Source: Monarcha castaneiventris obscurior (lineage: Eukaryota > Chordata > Aves > Passeriformes > Monarchidae). From it: a DNA stretch of 64,000 nucleotides. The stretch spans positions 25,879,001 to 25,943,000 of the forward strand of contig JAMPIT010000566.1 of the NCBI GenBank assembly GCA_026261815.1. Direction: 5' to 3'. Below are positions 50,341 through 61,880 of this stretch, piece by piece (the first letter of the stretch is position 1; every line of letters starts with the position of its first letter). Below the pieces are notes generated by a model that was not told the DNA's origin, made no database searches, and saw nothing but the letters and a program-made list of their open reading frames with translations. The position numbers were made by a program, and so were the translations under genes.

Positions 50341-53300
50341 TTTTGTGCAAAATCCATGCCACCCCTCTCACTGCCCATAGTGGTGAAGAGGCAGAGCGGG
50401 GCCTGGCTGTACCCTGGCCCCTGTGCTGCCAGCCCTCCCTCCATGTAAACACCACGGGGTCGGAATGCTGATGGAATTTGGGGTCGGGAGCCAGCCTTTG
50501 AGCGGAGCGGGAAGGAGCAGCTGCTTTGTGTGACGGGCTGTCATACAGAGCTTACTTAGCTCATTTGAAGCTGGGGAACCTTCTAAGGCTGCAGAGAGGC
50601 TCCCCAGGAAGCTTGCAAGGCTCAGGAGTGAGGCTGGAGCGGAGCTGCCAGGCAGCTCCTCCTTGGTGCTGAGAGCAGCCGTGGATGCCGCGTGTTCGCA
50701 AGCAATACGATGCCGACACATCTCGCCCTTGCTGTTGTGTGGGGAAAAGCAGACTCAAAACACATATGGCCTCTGTTCCTCCTTCAGAATGCAGCAATTC
50801 ACATGCAGAAATACCATGTGCTGCTAAACTTATGGTAATTTAATGTTTTTAAATCAATCTTAAAACTGTTCTCAGTGCGTGATGGCAACTCTAGTCCTAG
50901 TTTTTGGGCTTCCACTCAGTCTGACACAAGAATCCTACTTAGGCTTTCTTTTAAACTTCCATGGCCAAGTCATCTATCAGGATTGAATTAGTTTCTAGTG
51001 ATCACATTTTGGTCACAACATGATAAGATACCTGCTGTTCCCAGCTGTGTCCCATGGACAACTCTATGCTGATATTCACCAATAGATAAGAATTGAAAAT
51101 AACTTTCTAGCTGAGCACCCATGAGGACAAGTCAGAAAGATGGTCTATAAATCAAGTTAATACTTTCACCTTCTTTGCAGATTTATCTCATTTTAAGATA
51201 TCCTGTATTGCAGAGAGACTTCCTTAAATTGATTGGCAAGAACATCATATTCCTTTGGGACAGCAGCAAGTGTCTCATTGTTCCTTCACTACCAGTCTGT
51301 GTCATTTTGTGAAAACGCAGTCTTGATTCTGAGTTTTTGGAGCTCTATCACGTAATGTTTGTCACACATTCAAGCTAAAGCTCTGCACCTGCAAATTCTA
51401 CTTAAAAGAGGGAAAATACAAGGAAGCCTATGTGACACACACACATTAACCCGGGAGAAATAAATTTGACTAAATTGCACCAAACTGTCATTCTTTTGCT
51501 ACCAAATACATTTTGTGCCTGAAAACAGACCTAATTGTCAGAACTCTTTGAGCACAGTGAATAACACTTTAAATAGCCACTGATCTTCATATCATTAGTT
51601 CTGTGTAAAAGAAACTGAAATGCCCTTTAATTATCCAGCTGTAGGAATACATAAGATGGTACTAAATTTTGCTTAAGTACAGACTATTGCCAAAAAGAAA
51701 GCCAAAATACATAATTGCATTGGCATTAGCATTCTATAGTTGTGTGATATCAAACTGCACAATGGCTGGAACATTCTGTGAAGGGCAATGCTGTCTGGGT
51801 AATGTAGCAGAAACACTTATCTAATAGCATGCCCTCCTGTGCCCTCTGTCAGGGCGCCAGCACATTAGTCCTATTATCAGCCTCCAAATACTGGAGGCTT
51901 CCACATCGTCGCTGCTGCCAAAAGAAACAGTCTTCCCTGTTACAGGAGCAAATGTCTGTGCACATAAATGAAACTGAAGAGTAATTAGATTACAGTGTTT
52001 CCAACTGACCCCCATGCAACAAAATATTCGGGCTCTCTAATTTACATTAATAAAGATTCCACTGCATTTACAGCATGTTTGGTTTAGTTCACAGGTCAGG
52101 CGCTTTCCATAATACATTCTAAACAGACTATTTCAGTCAAGTAGGGAAGAAATGTCGAGGTGACTGCCCGTAATTATCTTTAAAAGCACTGTTTGTCTTT
52201 TCCTTCCTCTACATTATGCAGGTTTTTTCACATGGGGTTAGTATTTGATGGGCTCAGGGTTTGTTTATTTATTTGTTTTCCAATTTTAATTGAATAGGTA
52301 AGAAAATGAGAAACAGTAACAAATACCTCTCCAACCACCACCACCACCACTACCACAACCAAAAATCCATCAGAAAGTTATTTAATGTATTTAACTCCCT
52401 CATTAGGAACGTATTACAACAGTCTGTCATTGTGTGACAGGCATATTTGAAACAATTCCAATTAGCACAAGAAAACGGGAACCAGGTTTTTAAATGAGAT
52501 CTAAACCCCACACAAACAACCCCCTTACCAGCCTCAAATTAAAGGAGATGCCTTGCTTTAATTATTTTTAACAAAACAAATGCCAGAATGCACTTTTCAT
52601 GACTAAATCTATCTATTTATTGATAAGCACTCTCATCAACATGTTAGAGTATAAAATGTCTGTTCATTGGAGGACATGTAGTTGAATTCATATTAGCTTG
52701 TTTAAACAATCTATGTAATATTGAGCCCATCTTTTTTTTTAAATAAATCAGGGATCAAAAAAGACAAGAGCCAAGGGAGGCATGTTTTTATATGGTTTAG
52801 ATTTTATGTTTATAAAATTCCAAAACATTTTCCTGAAACCTGAAATAATATTGATACCTTCATTGTTTTGTCTCAATTTAAACAATTCTTCATAATTTGA
52901 AGAATTTGTAGGTGAGGAGAAACAAAACAAAGTATTTTACTATTTTAGATTAAGCATTGGCATTTTTGTAAGATGTTTCTGTCCTACAAACTATTCCTGG
53001 AACTGCTCATGGGAAAAAAGGATTCTGATGCAAATAAAAGCTGTCAGGTATCAATCCGTAAATTGCTGTCACTTGTCAGAGATCCTAAGGAGCACTCCAT
53101 TTAGGGCAAGACAGCTTCTTAGGTTGTTTGATGAGCTCATTTTAAAAGAACTAAGCGTTCAGCAACTAATTTATTTACAATGGTGAATTATGTTTCTGCA
53201 ATCTTATGAAAATATGCATTAAAAAATAGTGTAATATGACATGACACCTTTTACATACATAGTTGTGTTGTGACTTTAAAACAGTTCTTTTATATGTTTC

Positions 53301-53634
53301 TAAGTGTGTCATTATTGACAGTACAGTTACCACTGTTACCTTGCATTCATGTGGCTTCAAACCTGCTCTTAAAATAACTGAGAAATTTATTTCTCGCTTT
53401 TTTTGCCCTAATCTGCTTTAATACTGTGAACAAGCTGTGAGTACTGGAGAACACCTTCTCCTTCCTTTAAAATAAACCTTTTTTCAGTCACAGGAAAGGC
53501 TAGTAAGGTGTCAGAAACAAGTTACTGAGAGCTAGCAGGCCTTGCTATTATCCAGTGACCTGGAAAAGACAAGAAAAATGCAGTGAATTACAGGTTAAGG
53601 GTAAAGCCTTCCTTATCTGAGCGACAATGACTTT
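50341..53634. other. Unique DNA with a small GC-richer patch and a motif-rich stretch
   Basis: About 50350-50740 is richer in G+C and CpG than its surroundings, though far weaker than the 44.6 kb island. A short (CCA)n lies at about 52334-52351. About 51830-52070 holds homeodomain-like words and a 7-bp inverted repeat (51880-51886 with 51892-51898). No exon is supported. Confidence 0.4.
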
Positions 53635-53743
53635 GGAGAAGAAAGGAAGGAAGGAAGGAAGGAAGGAAGGAAGGAAGGAAGGAAGGAAGGAAGGAAGGAA
53701 GGAAGGAAGGAAGGAAGGAAGGAAGGAAGGAAGGAAGGAAGAA

Positions 53744-53837
<94 letters not shown>

Positions 53838-53847
53838 AAAGAAAAAG
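53635..53847 (+). repeat. Compound (GGAA)n-(GAAA)n microsatellite, 213-nt pure purine run
   Basis: About 100 nt of GGAA units switch near 53745 to about 95 nt of GAAA units, with no pyrimidine between 53635 and 53847. ORFs of about 100 codons on both strands (EGRK or SFLP repeats) are artefacts of the four-base unit. Confidence 0.98.
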
Positions 53848-55944
53848 CCAACACATTTATTTGCATTTAGAACGTGTACCATTAACTCTCCTTCATAGAA
53901 CCAATGCAAAAGCACTGGATCAGCACCCTCAGTTAATGAGTTCTTTAGAAGAATGTGCAAGCACCTCCCTTCCTAGCAAATAATTCCATGCACACTGCAA
54001 GGGATGAAGCCTGATTTCCAGTGATTCCTGCTTGTAGTTTTAGTTTCCTATACAGAGGCTGCACTGTCAGCACAGTGTTACCTCCTCTTCTCTTTTGTTT
54101 TAGTTACCTCTGGCTGTTTCCATATCATCTCCTGCATTTAAATCTCAGCACCTCTACCCTTGTTGCAATACATACAACTTTTGATATTTCCTATGCACAC
54201 CACAATATCTGCACACTTGTTCTTTGTATGGCCTGGGACAATAACTCTGGCTGTAGTGTTTTAAGACTTAGTCTTTGGTAGGACAGCAAACAAAAAATGC
54301 ACTTTTTAAATCTTCCCTTGGCAGAATAAAGTGCCAGGGATAATGCTGAGGAGATGTCACCAGCAGCGAAAATGGGGAATTTATGTTTAATTCCGTGTTC
54401 TGCTCCAAATATTCACAACATCCTTCAACAAGTTATTTGACAAACATTTTCGATATGAAACAGGAATGTAAGAGCAATTTTGTGCTTGCCATACTTCCAG
54501 TATTGCACAGCACAGCACAATGATGACTACAGTGATGAGGGACAAATCAGTGAAAATGCACATAGGGAATGCCAGACAAGTAGAGAAAAAACCCAACAAA
54601 CCTGATGATTCTGTCTTCTAAAGAGGAACTGGGTTAATATTTAGGAAAACCTATTTGCAAACAAGTATGTTTCATCCTGTTACGTGTAGACTAATGTATT
54701 TTCTTTGTCTATGAATATTCATGCAATCAATTTTAAGTCACCTGGAGAAGTGCATTTATCATAACAGAGATAGAAATTCATGTGTGAAGACAGTATTTCT
54801 GACTAAACAATGCAAAGCCTCACTCAGGCTGTTCTCACCTAGATACTGGGTGCCACCTGGTTGGATGATTTAAGCATGTGGATATTCTGAGATGAGAAGA
54901 GGAGCAGGTGTGAATGCTAGTGGCTTTCAAGGAACCTAAGATACATCACCCAGCTCAGGCAGGAGCAGCAAAGGGAGGTGATGTAACACAAGGACAATGA
55001 TGATGTAGTAGCAAACTCTCTGTTCCAGTGACACATTTAGTTGTTTCAACATCAAAAGGCAGCATGCTGTGCCTGTAGTGTGGTACAATTCCTAGGGAGA
55101 GGGATCAGCCTCTAAGAACAGCTGTAGACATTGAGGTCTGAAATGATCTTCACACTTCTGTCTCTCTGCCTGCAGGGCGAAATTGTGGCTAGCCCTGCAT
55201 TATTAAAAGGCTCAAGGTTCTGAATTCATCTTGTGTAATTATGGGATTATTGAGGGTGCCTAAATTAGGAATGTAGCCACTTCCCACTCTCTCTACAGGC
55301 CTTCCTAACTATGAGATACAGGGATTGTCAGTAGGCAACTTGTCTATGTACTTTTCATTGCTGTACATTGTGTGGTGCTTTTGATGGACAGCCTCTTATC
55401 ACGTCACCCTTGCACAGTCCACACCGAAGACGGTAGCTTTCATTCAGTCTCTTTTTTGACTGGTTTGAAAATTATTTTTATGCTTTATTCCACACTCCTC
55501 AAATCATAGTGTTTTCTCTATGCTAGCCAAGTACCCTAATTTTTATTCTTGCAAATCAGTGTGTAAAATCCTGAAACAGCCTCATGTTTGGCATATTCAT
55601 TTTAATTTACCTACAGAAATAACCCATCCTGTTGCGTGCTGTATCTTACTGTTTTTCCTCTGGGCTATTGTTTTGTCAAGCCCCACAGTTACGTTCCCAT
55701 TGGAGACTCATCCATTAGCTCATTGAGGCAGGAATTACAGCATTTATGCATCTCACATCTTTGTTAAAATAACTAAAGATGTGACTAATCAGGCAGTGAG
55801 ATATGAGGATGCTGCAACTGCTTGGTGAAGTGAAGAAAACACTTTAAGGCCTGAAGTTGCACAGTAAGATCCAGTTCAAATAAGTCCAGGGTTCTCATTT
55901 GTTATGCAATTACTACAAATACACAAAAATTCATAATAATAGTG
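53848..55944. other. Unique non-coding DNA
   Basis: No feature is seen. Confidence 0.5.
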
Positions 55945-57284
55945 GTGGATAAGGCATTGGCCGGTCACACTCAAAGAGTTGTGGTCAATGGCTTGATGTC
56001 CGAGTGTGACCAGTGACAAGTGGTGCTCTTCAGGGGCTGGTATTGGGACCAGCACTAATTAACATCTTTGTTGATGCACAGTGGGGTTGAGTGCAGCCTC
56101 AGGAGTTTTGCTGATGACACCAAATTTTGTGGCGTGGTCAGCGTGCTGGAGGGAGGCAATAACATCCAGAGGGAGCTGGACAGGCTTTTGAAGTGGACCT
56201 GTACAAACCTCATGAAGTTCTACCTGGCCAAGTGCAATGTCCTGCACATGGGTTGGGGCAATCACAAACATGGGTACATGTCGCACTTGGATACGAAAGA
56301 ACCATGCAGACCCAGCTTAGTTCAGGACAGAAAAGAAGCCAGGAAAAGCCCCAGCTGTTTATTATACTTCATATATATATGATCTTAGGAATGACCGTGG
56401 ATTGGAGGATGAGGTCACCACCTCTCCAAACACAGTGGTCAAGCGAAAAGTCCATCAAACTTCTCCGCATCAGAAGAAGGAATGAAAACCAAAAGGAACG
56501 GTTAGCAAAACATAACTGTGTTTACAGAAAGTGCGTGAGAACTCCATCACAGAAATGTTTTGATGAAAACATCAAAAGACTGCAAAACTCAGGGCGACAG
56601 GTACAAGCTGTGTGATAAGTCCATTGAGGGCAGCCCTGAGAGACAGGCTTGAGGCCACTGGTGGATGAAAAACTGACTATGACCCACTAATGTGCATTGA
56701 TAGCCCAGAAATCCAACTGAACCCTGGGATTCATCAAAAGAAGCATGGCCAGAAGGTTGAAGGAGGGGATTCTCCTGCTCCACTCTCATCAGACCCCACC
56801 TGCGGTGCTGTGTCCGGCTCCAGGGCCCCCAGCTTAAGAAAGAAACTGACTTGGAGTGAGTCCACAGAAGGGCCACAAAAATGGCCAGAGGGCTGGAGCC
56901 CATGAAGACAGGCTGGGACAGTTGGAATTGTTAATCCTGGAAAAAAGAAAGCTCCAGGGACACCTTTGGCAATTTTCCTGAGGCAGGGCAACAAGAATGC
57001 TGGAGAGAGACTATCAGGAACTGAGTGTGGTGATAGGATAAGGGGTAAGAATTTTGAACAGGAAGAAGTTAGATTTAGATTGAATATAAGGAAGAAATAT
57101 TTTACAATGAGGATGTTGAGACAGTGGGACAGATTTCCCAGAGACATTGTTGATGTCCCATTCCTGGTTAGATGGGGCCCTGAGCAACCTGGTCTAGTGA
57201 AAGGTGTTCCTGCCCATGGCAGGGGGTTTGGAACTAGATGATCTTTAAGGTTCCTACCAACACAAAACTGTATCTGATTTTATA
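55945..57284 (+). mobile_element. CR1 LINE, 3' half, interrupted by a solo LTR
   Basis: The element enters just upstream of the RT catalytic block ('caagtggtgctcttcagggg', then 'aacatctttgttgatg') and ends with a CR1 3' tail ('actgtatctgattttata'). One frame keeps the RT motif as SFADDTKF at about 56104-56127, with the FADD catalytic pair intact, followed by the words KCNVLHMGWGN. The right-hand part has 'gaatataaggaagaaatatt' and 'gcaacctggtctagtgaaag'. The copy is truncated, frame-broken and split at 56278/56600 by an LTR insertion, so it is inactive. Its wording is close to the minus-strand CR1 at 40260-40840, suggesting the same subfamily. Confidence 0.93.
56279..56599 (-). mobile_element. 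ERVK-type solo LTR nested in CR1 (321 bp)
   Basis: The insert starts TGTCGC and ends GCGACA, a perfect 6-bp terminal inverted repeat with TG...CA ends. It is flanked on both sides by ggtaca (56273-56278 and 56600-56605), an exact 6-bp target duplication. Removing it and one duplicate restores a continuous CR1 sequence, which proves the insertion and its boundaries. A 6-bp duplication is characteristic of ERVK/alpharetrovirus-like integrases. AATAAA preceded by a TATA-like stretch is read on the minus strand (56358-56363), so minus orientation is more likely, though not certain. No viral genes are present. Confidence 0.9.
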
Positions 57285-60200
57285 ATAAAATTCATGATCA
57301 ATGTTAACCTCTAAACAGTAAAAAGAGGCATACCTGTTGACAGTTCAGAATGAATAGTCTGGCCAGCTGCAAACTCAAGTGTCCTGATAGGAAATCAAAG
57401 GTAATGTTGTAAGCCTGTATAGTGTCTTGATATTTGTATTTAGAAGATGAAATTTTTACAAGTTCCAATTGGAGTTAATACGTGGGTTGTATCAGTGTGG
57501 ATAATAAATGATGACCTGAACTTGCCTGTGGGTATTGTTGCTTCTCCATTGTGGTTGATTGTTCTCAAGCTGCAGACAGACCTCTTTTCTGAGCAATATA
57601 TTCTATAGTTCAATCAGAAGTTTTGACTAAGATAATTATGAATCACCCAATCTGGTTTGTATGTTTGGTCAGACTAAATTACTATTTTTGCAGTCTTTTT
57701 TCATTTTGTGCAGAAGACAGTTGTTTCATTTCAAATAGATGAGCCTACCAGAAAGTAGATCTCACTTTCTAACTACTGAGCTACACTGATTTATAAAGAT
57801 ATGGTCTCTGTGTACTTCGTGAATGTATAGATGTTTTCAAAAGGTGGTTGTAATGGTCAGATACTTAAAAGATACTAAAGAGTTGGCAGGATTTTTTTTT
57901 TGTGGTTTCTCAAATACTACTGCCTGCTGGTCTATGACTAAAGGTAGTTCTCAGTAATTTGCTACACTGAGCTGATTGAGTCTTCTAAATGTACAATACT
58001 TCTTTTCCAGTCTCTGTCTTGTTAACTGTCTTTGGAGTCATAACTTCATAATGCTTTGATTTATATTGAAAATAAGGATTAATACAGCTGCACGCCAGAG
58101 GAACAGGGTTAAAAAAAAAGCAAACAGAACTATATCTTACATATCCATCACCAGGTTCCATTGTCTAACATTACTTTCATTACATTCAAAGTGTTTGAAC
58201 TAGTAGATCCTTGCAGTTGGCAAGAAGCAATAATAGAAATAACTAGTTTTTATTCACGGATTTGAAATATATTAGCAAAACAATGAAAAGATAAAAAAAG
58301 GCAACAAGAAAAAGACATTTCACTGCCTCCAATTCTAGAACAGGAAGATTTTTCCTGTAAATTGTAAGAATTTTTTTCCCCAGATAACTGACACTATAAT
58401 GTGTACCAAGGAGTATTTCTACTATATTTTAATTATCCTTAAATTCCTACGGTTCTCTATGTAAACTTGACATGTGGAAGCCAGTTTTCAGTCTATATAG
58501 ATTATCAGATACCATACTCAAATACACATGTTTTAAAATTTTTTCACTAGAAAGACCACACTGACTTCTTATCTGGAGCTGGTACTGGGACTTTCAAGTA
58601 CTTCCTAGTCTAAAATAATTCACACAGAAAAACTTTACACAAAATCTCAAAAGTTTCTAAATTATACCATTACCCAAAATAATCCAGCATGTTCTGGACT
58701 AATCAAGGCTGTTCAGTGGTGCTCAACCTGGTGGTGAAAAATGCAGCAACCTGAGTTTTAATGAACTTCAAGAGAAATGGTTAAAATTGAGAGAACAGTC
58801 TGGCATGGAATTTAAGTTACTCATATATTCTGTTAAAATAATTTTGTCTCACCACTATCTAACATAAAATTACAAACCATGGATAAATTAATTACATTTA
58901 GATTATTTATCTTACATATTCATGTTAAGGTTTTTCCTCCAAGAAAAAGTAGAACAAAAACATGTTACTTCACTAGCCAAAAGAAACAACATTTCCAAAC
59001 CAACTTTTTTTCTTTTTTTTTAATTTCCCAGAAAAGCTGGGAGGTGTATATGACATAGCTGTAATACAATCAATCTTCATCTTGCACAGATAAAAGGTTT
59101 TGTTTTTCTTAATTAATTAATTCATTCAGAGTCTACCAGAAGCATGGAAACCTTCTTGCTGAACACAAGCAAGGAGAATATACCTCATCCTCTGCTTAAA
59201 ACAAAGAAATATTGCAGAGATACCAAATATTGCAGCAAGAATACTTCTTGCATAGCAATTAGACATTTCCAACAAGATATTTTTCATTGGAGCTTGCTTG
59301 CTTCTTCCCTTGCAAGACATTTCAGGCTTTCTGAGACAATAGCCCCTTTTCTTCTGAAAAGAAGACAGAAAAACATGTCACCTCCTCAATAATCTCCTAA
59401 ATAGGACTGATTTTAAGATGAAAACGTTTGCAAGGAGAATGATTGGAGACTCTTGTCACTGGAGTTACAGCTCCAGCTGTAAGCTGCAGGTGTGATGACA
59501 AATGCCTGCAGTATCACGACCTGATGCCATGTATTTCTTTCCCTCATTCAGGTTAATAGCTCTTATTAGTTACACCGAAAGTAGTGGACTAAACCCTGAA
59601 GATTTACTCTGTGCTTCATCAGTTGTCAGGCAGCCTCCTTGGAAGTCAGAGGTAGTTTGCCTGGGAATTGACAGAATAGGAGTTTATTAAAGCCCTTAAA
59701 ATTGAAATATATTCCTAAGATTTGCAGAATCAGGCCTCTAATTTAGCATGCACTAAAGATGTTGAGGGAAAATTGGTCATTCAAAAACCTGTAGAAAGGC
59801 TGAGTTGGAGCAGGCCCAGTTCCAGGAAGTGCCTGCCATGTCCCTGGATGTTGTGGGAGTAGTGTAATGAAAAGTGACTGATGTAGCTTGATAGAACACT
59901 TTAAAATGACATATTGAGCTAGATTCAGTGAAAGGGTAATGGACAGATGGTTTTTATTTTCAGAAATTTAATGGCTATTTGACATTCTTTGTCATTAGTG
60001 ATCCTGTTTAAAACTTTATTGAATAGTGATAATTTTTATTTCCTGTTTTAACAGAACAATAGCTCTGCTATCACTACAGCCAGAAAAGCATACCTATTAA
60101 AACCCTTTACTTCTCAGCAGAATGACTGAGAGATTCCTTGCATACAAAATATTTGCACTAATTTTTAACAAAAAGTTCTGTGAAGGGAGAATTGTTTTCT

Positions 60201-61260
60201 TTTTACTTCCTCTGGAAATCAGATAAAATGTTATAAAAGGCTTCCTATTTTTCCTAAAAAACAGACCTCTCCCCCACCCCAGACTAATCTAGTCATTCCT
60301 TTTAAAGAAAAATTCACATTCAAATTTATCCAAATTTTTGTCTCAAATTTCAACTTTACTGTGAAGTTCAAGCTATGAAGTATCAGAAATAAAATTTATG
60401 TTATTTATTTCAGCTGTTAAATAATTAATCACATATTCATGAAGTTCTCCTTATTTATGTTTTTGGTCTTTGTATTTCATCTGCAGATTCTGACGTCTTT
60501 AGGAAGTGTCAAGATATCAACTCCATTGCACAGGATGCAATCAGATTCAAAAGATGGCAGGGAATAAAGTGTTTTTCTTTCATGAAGACACCCCTTCTTT
60601 CATCAATCATATTCAGAATGGGTGTATATACATGGCTTGAAAAATGAAATTACAGTCTCAGTGAGCAGCCTGAGGTCCTTTTTCAAAACATGAAAAGACA
60701 TATTATTTGGACATTTTATAATGTTCTAGTAAAAATCTGGATATTAATTTTTTTATATTGTTTGCTGATTTATGCCTTTTTCATATTCTGACAGAAAGCT
60801 TGTGACTGCAGCAATGCTAATGCTCTTTTATTTCCTTGCAAAACCAGGGCTGCATTATCTGCTACAGAATGATAAGGTTGTTCCAAACATGTAAGTTGAT
60901 ATTAGGAGATATACATGCTCTTACAAAGGGACAAGAACAAAAGTCCAAATTTGTGGCCTACTGACTCTGTCAGTGTCCTTTTGAAGCGTTATTGTTTACT
61001 GATGGGTTCACGTTATCAGACAGATTCCGTTTTCATTACTTATAAATGGTACAAGGCTTATTTCATAATTTATTTATGTAGATCCCATGTTGTTTTTCGA
61101 GTTAGTGAGTATCCGGGTAATTCCTGGAGTGTGATGCAGAAGGACAGATTATCAGCTCCACAAAGCTCCCCCATTTTCACTGAAATGCCTCAAAGCCCCT
61201 CTCGGGTATAGGTTACTGGCTGTCTGCTGGCAGGAAACCCTTGATGCTGTAACATATTGT
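57285..61260. other. Unique AT-rich non-coding DNA
   Basis: No exon or dispersed repeat is recognised. ORFs are under 100 codons. Confidence 0.45.
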
Positions 61261-61880
61261 AAGATTTGCTTCTGCCCCTCTGCATTGAGCACCCCCCAGC
61301 TGCTTTGCTAGTGAGCAGAGTGGGAATATGCTTTCCTGGCAGTACAGCAGATCCAGCCTGGGTGGGCATCTCTGAGCGGCCCTAGGGCTGCTTCATCCTG
61401 GAGTGTGGAGACAGCTGGGAGTGGGAGTGACTGTGGGGCAACCTCTGTCCTTTGCCACTCACAGCATGATGGGCTCCCAGATCTCCATCAGAGTGCACCT
61501 TTCTGCACTGCTGAGTGTGACAGCCTGGCAGTGCTTTCTGGGCAGGAAACCCTTCCTCCCCACCAGGACACCGTGCTCGCATCCAGGCTGTTCCCTGCTA
61601 GCCCCTCTGGTGGCTCTCAGGCACAGCGGGATCAAGCCGGCGTGGCAGCCCAAGCACATGGCACTGGGGGTGGAGGAACCAGGTGCAGGACTGGGCCCAG
61701 CTCCGCAGAGGTTTAATGTATTGCCACAAGGATATCCACGCTCCCAAGGGGGTGACAGGAGGGTGGCAAGTGCCAGCTGTCCCCCTGCCCCACACTGCTG
61801 CTTTCACAGCCTGACATTGCCATAACCTTTGGGAAGAGGCTAGCAACTTTCCATTCCCACTAGCCGGTGTCACGATGGCA
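61261..61880. other. GC-richer unique patch
   Basis: Composition rises in G+C relative to its flanks and gives overlapping ORFs of up to 140 codons on the plus strand (61403-61825) and about 97 on the minus strand. None resembles a known family, and CpG density is only modest. Confidence 0.35.

Noticed and set aside
51840..51865. Partial CTCF-like word on the minus strand (AGAGGGC core)
   Set aside because: The flanking consensus positions do not fit well enough.
53548..53983. ORFs of about 100 codons on both strands
   Set aside because: They are translations of the GGAA/GAAA microsatellite.
56193..56615. 140-codon ORF across CR1 and LTR
   Set aside because: It spans the junction between a CR1 and the nested LTR, so it is a chance fusion of two non-genes.
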